NCBI GenBank assembly: GCA_920105805.1
Contig: CAKKTI010000170.1
Coordinates: forward strand, 1 to 36,279
From: Condylostoma magnum
Taxonomy: Eukaryota > Ciliophora > Heterotrichea > Heterotrichida > Condylostomatidae
Direction: 5' to 3'
DNA: 36,279 nucleotides
Shown: piece after piece, positions 30,361 to 36,279 of the stretch
How positions within the stretch are numbered: position 1 is the stretch's first letter
Layout of the letters: each line of letters opens with the position of its first letter
Position numbers and translations under genes: made by a program
The notes under the pieces: generated by a model
Seen by the model: the letters and a program-made list of their open reading frames with translations, nothing else
What the model was told of the DNA's origin: nothing
Databases searched by the model: none

Positions 30361-32514
30361 ATGTCCGGAAAGTAGCTTAAAAGCCTCTCTAAAGCAAATA
30401 GCTAGCTAAATGACTGGCTTTAGACAGTAGATCTCCCAGTTCAGCTTCCTTAATTCGACAGTACTTGGCTTTCAAAGGTATAAGAAGTTTTTACAGCTCT
30501 TAAAATAACAAATAATGAAGAAAATGTATAATTTCTACGTGAGTCGAACTACACCCCCTTCGCAGTGAAAAACCTAGGAGTTGTGAGAAACTTTATATCA
30601 AATCGAATTGACACCGAAGTAAGCTCAGCTAAGGGATAATTAGAGGGATTTGAGGAAATTAATCAAATTCTGTAAGAATTAGATAATATCACCAGCACTA
30701 CGCAATGCTTTATGTATGATATTGCGAGTGATTATGTTACAAGATAAGATGAATTATGAAAAGTACTTAGAATCAATGATTTAGAAGTAGATTATGGTGA
30801 TAAAGTGTTTGATATACTAGAGTAGCTTAATAATACACAAGAGTATAAGCAGTTTGTTAACAGTTTATAATAATCAAGCATATAGGAATTTGATACTAGG
30901 CTGAGATTAATGCCGTTGTCTACTACGTATGAGTGCAATAAGTTGATTTAGGATAGTCTAAGCGAGTTCTCAGATAATTACAAAAACACTTCACAATAAA
31001 ATTACCAATGCTTTTCATCTTTTATTGATCAACATGTGCAAAGGAGCTTATAATCAGAGTTTAATTTGTGTATTGTTAATTATGAATCAGTCAAACTTGA
31101 CAACCTATAAAGAAGCTTAAGTAATGTAATTCCAGCCAATTTAACCTAAATAGGAAGTGGGAGATGGAAACTATTTGATTAAATAGCTATTAGTGAGTAG
31201 ACCTAATAAATCATAGCAGATGCTTGCTTTATATGCCTTCCTAATCCGATTCCAGATTTTATACAAGCAAAATATGACCTAATTTTATCACTTTTAGCCA
31301 AAACTCCTAATACAGGTATAACCTAAGAAGAAATAGGGCATAATTGGGTCCAAAATGTAGATGCAGCTAGTAGATTATTCAGTTTATTAAGTTTAGTACT
31401 CTGTATATCTAATTCTATGAATATAGTATAAACATCTGACTAAGAACAACTAATAGCCTATGATTCAGTCTCCCGAGAATGGCTTAAAAAGATTACAAAA
31501 GCTTTGTTTAAATATAATGAAGCTGAGTTTTGGGAATCCAGTTAATACTATAATGAATGAACCTATGTGATTTTTATAGAAAATGAAATTGCTAAATGGA
31601 TTATACAAAATAGGGATGAAAGTACTAATTAAACCATTTAATTAACAGAAGAGCAGAAAAAGTCATCAAGCCAGTCTAAAATTGGATCAGTGTTTAATAA
31701 GGCGACCAAGGCGCTTTCTAAAGTAACTACAAAGGTAAGCAAGAAGTACGGATAGAAGGTAAACAGCTATCTGGAGAAAATAGGGGCTATTATCCCCCAA
31801 AAGACTATAACAGTTAATGAGTTCTCTCTAGAGCTAATAAAAGATACTCCAGGACTACATACAACAATAGTCATTTCAGGATATCTAAGCCAGGGTGATA
31901 ACTTTGCCTAGGAGTGGTCAGGAGTTACAGATTGGTTGAACCAAGGCCAAACCTACGCTTTAAGATGGGAAGCAGGACATGTTGATTCAATTGATACTGA
32001 AATGTCGATTGATCAAATGGGGTAAATTGCTGCAAAAGATCTTTATAATTTAACTTTAAAGCATCCGTTTAGAGCCTCTGATTCAAGAGCCAAAAATACA
32101 GGAAAGAAACTTGCAGAAATGTTAAATTATAAAATACTAGGAAATACATCTATAACACTTATAGCTTTTTCATTGGGAAACAGAGTGTTGTTTGAATGTC
32201 TTAAGGAGTTAGCCAGTATTAATAGATTTTTGATACATGATACTGTGATGCTGGGAGGGGCTGCACCTTTAAAAATCAGGGAATGGGAAATTGCAAGACA
32301 AGCTGTATCTGGGAGAATGAGCAACGTTTACTGCAAAACTGATAAAATCTTACAAATTCTGTATAGTGCAGCTATGTTTGAAAAGCCTATTGGAAATCAT
32401 GTACTGAATGTTGAAGGGATTTAAAGTTTTGATGTCACGGATTTCTGTACTGGGCATTTGCAGTATCGCTCAAATATTAAAGGAATTTTTGAGAGGATTA
32501 GATATAATACTTAG
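30361..32514 (+). CDS. DUF726 (TMCO4/Mil1-like) alpha/beta-hydrolase-fold protein
   Basis: 717 aa. The C-terminal 270 residues follow DUF726 throughout: TTIVISGYLSQGDNFAQEW, TYALRWEAGHVDSI, KNTGKKLAEML, LIAFSLGNRVLFECLKEL, DTVMLGGAAPLKIREWEI, GRMSNVYCKTDKILQILY, and TGHLQYRSNIKGI. The fold is lipase-like; the nucleophile elbow reads A-F-S-L-G rather than the usual G-x-S-L-G. In yeast (Mil1) and animals (TMCO4) the family is linked to membrane trafficking. A putative basic amphipathic stretch precedes the domain (VFNKATKALSKVTTKVSKK). The N-terminal ~430 residues are helical and unassigned. No convincing transmembrane segment is seen. It ends TAG TAA. Confidence 0.85.
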
Positions 32515-32688
32515 TAAGTTTGATTCATTTAATATAATGGTATATATTTTGCAATATGGTACATTTCAAAATGTGTGTTTTATTCATAGATATTGATAAT
32601 AACTCTTTTAATAAATCATGAATATATTAAAGGATGCATATTTATATCAAAATAAGTACAATTTAAGTCTAAATTAAAATATTACTAG
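32515..32688. other. 174-bp convergent intergenic spacer
   Basis: AT-rich sequence between the DUF726 gene (+) and the S9 peptidase gene (-). I see no gene or repeat. The peptidase frame stays open into it (further TAA codons downstream of the chosen TAG), so part may be coding. Confidence 0.4.
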
Positions 32689-34395
32689 CTATAATGCTCT
32701 TAACCTATTCGAAATAAGCCCTATCAAATCTTATTGATTATTTTAGTTTTAAATATAATGCCCATCATCATAAACTTTTAAAACAACATCTTTACCATAA
32801 TTTTTCAAAGCATGGTAAAAATTGATGGTATGATTGCAATTAATAACCTAATCATTAATACCACAGATTAGTAGTATCGGTACATCTATATTTTACGAAT
32901 GGGTAATTGGAGATAATTATTAAACACTCATCAATTCATCCATAGAAAGTTGATCTTATGGTTCTTTATCTAAAATTTCTCCAAATAATCAGCATCTTAA
33001 ATTGAAATCTCAAATCATACTAGTAAAATCAATTGCAGGATTTCTTAAAATGATACCTTAGACCAAATCTCTATGTTCCAGAGCTAAATAATAAGCAATA
33101 AATCCCCCAAAACTTGTACCATCAGCAAGTGTAAATGTTGGTTAAATTATCTAGCAACATTACTCTATTGCATCAACGATATCTATTACTGCTTTTTTCG
33201 GATTAGCTTTTATACTTTGTAAGCTATTCTAGCCGACTCCTGGCTTTCCAGAGTATTAGGCAAATAATATATTAAAGTTTTTAGTTAACAATTAATCAAA
33301 TTCATATGAATATATAGGAGAATAAGCACTGTGTGGACCTCCATATATCACAACCGTTAAAGGATTATTCATTTTCTCATAGTATAAAATACTTTAATAA
33401 TCACTGTTTCTATGATTAATCAGCTAGTATTGAATGTTTGTTTGAAATTTATTTTCATAAAGTATGGTTTATTCTTAAAGATTATCTCAAAGGATTAGTT
33501 GCAATTTAGTGTAAATGTCTGAGTATCCAACTAGAATTTTATTATGTTTAATAGCTAAGATTTACTATTAGCAAGGAAGGTCGTCTCGTGTAATAGGCAT
33601 CAATGATTAAATTGTATTATCACCTGAGTTATATATGAAGATTAGATGTGATAAATTTGACTAGGACTAAAATATGAATTATTAATCATTTATTCATTTA
33701 GAGGCTTGCATTATTGCTTAACTTCCATAAATTCCTTAAAATATTTACTCCTAATATTAATATACTATATCTATCAACTAACTTCAACACTTTTACTGTA
33801 AATCATATAAATATAAGTACTAGCAAGTATTATGAGTTTTAGTGTGTTAAGGAGTTGCAAAAAAGCTCACTTTTAGTTAATTTTTAACTCTTTTTGGATA
33901 AAATAATCCTTAAATTTCATCAGGTTTCTAGATGGCTGAGTTTTACCTGTCATTGATGTTATAAGTGTAAAGCTCTGTTTTGATATCTAAACAATTATCG
34001 GATTATCTTTCAAGAGTTTATACACCAGCTGAAATATAAATGATATAATCTTCTATAAGACAAGGAGTCATAGGCACTTATTAATCGTTATTAATCTGAT
34101 AAATAATCTAGTTTTATATACTATCGTAGCAACATAACTTATACATAGGAGTATTTCACTCATTCAATTACTTTTATATTAAGTAGATGTATTATCCTGA
34201 AATAATAGGAGTGCCAAACATACTATCTTGGCAAATTTATCCTATATCTCATTTTGGTTATTCTTATATAGCTTCACTTTCTTAAATTTCACCTAGGTAT
34301 GAAATTCTTATCATTCAATTTGTTTTATCACAAATACTAATATAATCTTGGCTTATAGTACAACTAGAAATTTGTTGTAAATTTATATTTTCCAT
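32689..34395 (-). CDS. S9-family serine peptidase, acylaminoacyl-peptidase-like
   Basis: 568 aa with an N-terminal beta-propeller-like half and a C-terminal alpha/beta hydrolase. Catalytic motifs are intact: LADGTSFGGFIAYYLAL (Ser nucleophile, GxSxGG), LLICGINDQVIN (Asp), YDDGHYIQ (His). Earlier, PLTVVIYGGPHSAYSP is the oxyanion/HGGP-type strand typical of prolyl oligopeptidase relatives. Such enzymes trim short peptides or remove N-acylated residues in the cytosol. Eight or more in-frame TGA codons read as Trp, several at positions where hydrophobic residues are expected (TNWMIRIS, PKWDIG, LILWDNL, SMIWDFN, RCWLFGE). The start MENINLQQISS follows the upstream gene's stop by 24 nt. The TAG stop is chosen from several in-frame candidates. 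Confidence 0.87.
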
Positions 34396-34419
34396 TATTA
34401 ATAAATTACAGTTTTAAAA

Positions 34420-36279
34420 TTATTTAACTCTATTTGACATAAATCTAACTATTTCCTCTGTATCTCCTACCATGATTTATACTATGTCTTAAATTGCTTC
34501 CTCAACGTATTACTAGCTTAGAGGTAACATACTAATTAAATCCAATACTTTTTGTTTAAACTAAGATATATCGTGTGAGATGCCTCTGTATCTATACTAT
34601 TGTAGAAGTTCATCTTTCAATACAGTGATTTGATTTTACAGTAGCTTATTTTCATGTCTTAATAGTTCCTAATTATCTGTGCCAATTTAATTGAATGAAT
34701 ACTCTTAAATTGTTTTGATTTCTGTTTATTATTGTTTATTTTTCTGATTATTTATTAATCATAATAAAGAAGAAAGGATGCTGTTTTTATAATATTTGCC
34801 AAGTGTTTTCTTTATCTCATCTAATTTAGCTTATTTTTTATTTAATCGTTGTACTAGATCACCATTACTCTTAGATTTAAGATATTTCTATTTCAATTTT
34901 TCATAGTCTTACGACATTTTAATTCTATATTATTCAAAATCCTAAACAAATTAATCAATGACCTTATTCATTTATAGCTTTTCCTGAATTATTTCATCAA
35001 AATCAAGTTTTAATTAATCAAATTAGTTTTAAGAATCTATATTCTTTTATTTTTCCACTTATAAGCAATTATAAATGTCATTTCAACTCTATGCTTCTTA
35101 TTCACCTTTTTATTTTATCTAACTTCCTACTTCAATTTCAACAACTTTTTCAATATCTAAACTGACCTATTAAGTACTTAATTTTTGTATTTCTTCTAAA
35201 AGACTTTTGTTTTATTACTTTAAATACTAATTTTCAGAATCATACTAATCAAAATGTTATCTATTTTCATCATATTATTATTCTAATAAACTAAACGTTT
35301 CCTAAGCTTCTATAAATCTACTGCATAATTCGCTTACATTCCCAGATTTTTACTTTATATGATGATATTTACTTTTTAGCTTTTATATCTATTATTCTTT
35401 TACTTTCAAGCTTTTTAATATCTATTGGCAATAATCTTATACTTCTTTAAATTCACCTTCAACTTTTTACTAGTATTCAATTTATTCTTGAAGTTATTCA
35501 ACCTTTTGTTCAGTTTTTTGTATTAAACACTTCCTTTAATATAACTTTTACTTTAATTTAACACATTTAGCTTCATTTAGATTTATCGCATCAGTAAGCT
35601 AAATAATTGAATTCTCTGCTGCTTTTAAGGTGAAATTTTACTCATTTTCTCTCTATTATTAATCCTTTTGATTTTTAATAGCATTTTGTAAACGTATTTG
35701 ATGATAATTAGTAACTTTTTCTTCTAATACACATATTTTACTTTAAAAGAATTCGAGTTAACGTTGTAAATCTTATAATCTACCCTCACAGAATGATTCA
35801 TTAGATTCAATTCTTTCTTTAATCTAATTTAATTTACTTAAATCGGCGTTAAAGCTATATTCTTAATATAAACTAACTGATTTACTTTACTGATTCAATT
35901 AATTGAGTTGATTTGTTAAGTCTTTTATTAAACTATCTTTATCAGATTACTTTTCTATTGGAAAATTATCATTTTTTATATCCCTTAACAGAAATTATAA
36001 TCTTATTTTATATTTTTCACATTCTTACTACATAACTGGTTTTTCATTACCTCTGGCTTTTGAAAATCTTATATAAGCATTCATGAATTATTGTGATATT
36101 CTAGCTAGAGATTAGATTCTGCTTTGTAGTAAGTTAGATTATATCTATAACTAATTTTTATCATAATAAACTTGATTGCTTTATCTTTGTTTTGAATTAG
36201 AAGCATATTAACTACTTGCATTAGGACTTCGTGATCTTTAACTTCTAACTGGACTAAAATCTTTAATTACTGGTTTTTT
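34420..36279 (-). CDS. Large coiled-coil protein, 5' end cut by window edge
   Basis: 619 residues are visible without the N-terminus, in one frame with no intron needed. Almost all is helical and Gln/Glu/Lys/Asn-rich coiled coil (ERIESNESFCEGRLQDLQRQ, EKVTNYHHQIRLQNAIK, QELLRHENKLLQNQITVL), with dozens of TAA/TAG read as Gln. The last ~65 residues look like a compact helical domain (YRYRGISHDISQFKQKVLDL, YVEEAIQDIVQIMVGDTEEI, VRFMSNRVK). The right-edge part is Ser/Arg/Pro-rich (KPVIKDFSPVRSQRSRSP). It is probably cytoskeletal or basal-body associated by composition; no family recognised. The stop is TAA at 34420, with a second TAA two codons on. Confidence 0.75.

Noticed and set aside
31735-31756. 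GTAAGC...ATAG as an intron in the DUF726 gene
   Set aside because: At 21-22 nt it is longer than the heterotrich size, the frame is continuous through it and the encoded KVSKKYGQK fits its basic surroundings.
1-36279. Karyorelict (table 27) or Blepharisma-type code
   Set aside because: Table 27 would leave genes such as the kelch-BTB, calpain and CNB proteins without a stop until deep in their neighbours, since they end at TAA or TAG. The Blepharisma code does not read TAA/TAG as Gln.
1-36279. Transposons, viral relics, CRISPR arrays or rRNA
   Set aside because: No transposase, reverse transcriptase, integrase, capsid or Cas motifs, no terminal repeats and no rRNA-like conserved blocks were seen on either strand.

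Overview
The window looks like macronuclear DNA of a heterotrich ciliate close to Condylostoma. It is AT-rich, and read with the standard code it is broken into tiny ORFs. If TAA/TAG are read as Gln and TGA as Trp, it resolves into 25 genes with recognisable, unbroken proteins. All three codons are also used as stops at gene ends, which is the Condylostoma nuclear code (translation table 28, no dedicated stop codon). A 15-nt spliceosomal intron, the heterotrich size, interrupts a phosphatase gene at a conserved motif. Because termination is context-dependent, several 3' ends are choices between nearby candidate stops; these are flagged.

Layout. 1-5054: an unknown gene cut by the left edge, a coiled-coil gene (both -), a COX5B-type cytochrome oxidase subunit with a very long tail, a small coiled-coil gene and a CTD-type (SCP/NLI) phosphatase (all +). 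5136-9011: CFAP100-like (-) and CFAP97-like (+) axonemal genes, divergent around a 1.5-kb gene-free region that holds a tandem array of ~264-bp units. 9225-17803: a 75-aa MGCC protein (-), an enoyl-CoA isomerase, a centrin and a 2198-aa EF-hand calpain (+). 17807-23627: kelch-BTB (-), ankyrin and EF-hand genes (+), an acetyltransferase-like gene, an unknown gene and a WWE-domain gene (-). 23637-26926: NOM1/Sgd1 (+, with a 100-N assembly gap) and a protein with two cyclic-nucleotide-binding domains (-). 27068-32514: two more small MGCC/MGSC proteins (-), a TPR-like protein and a DUF726/TMCO4-family protein (+). 32689-36279: an S9 acylaminoacyl-peptidase-like gene and a large coiled-coil gene cut by the right edge (both -).

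The region is extremely compact. Tandem genes can be 4-5 nt from stop to next ATG, divergent ATGs 6 or 9 nt apart, and convergent stops 3 nt apart. Many genes fit ciliary and Ca2+/cyclic-nucleotide signalling (CFAP100, CFAP97, centrin, calpain, EF-hand, CNB, lipidated small proteins); the rest are housekeeping. I saw no rRNA, convincing tRNA, transposon, viral relic or CRISPR array. Family names come from motifs recognised by eye; no database search was run.
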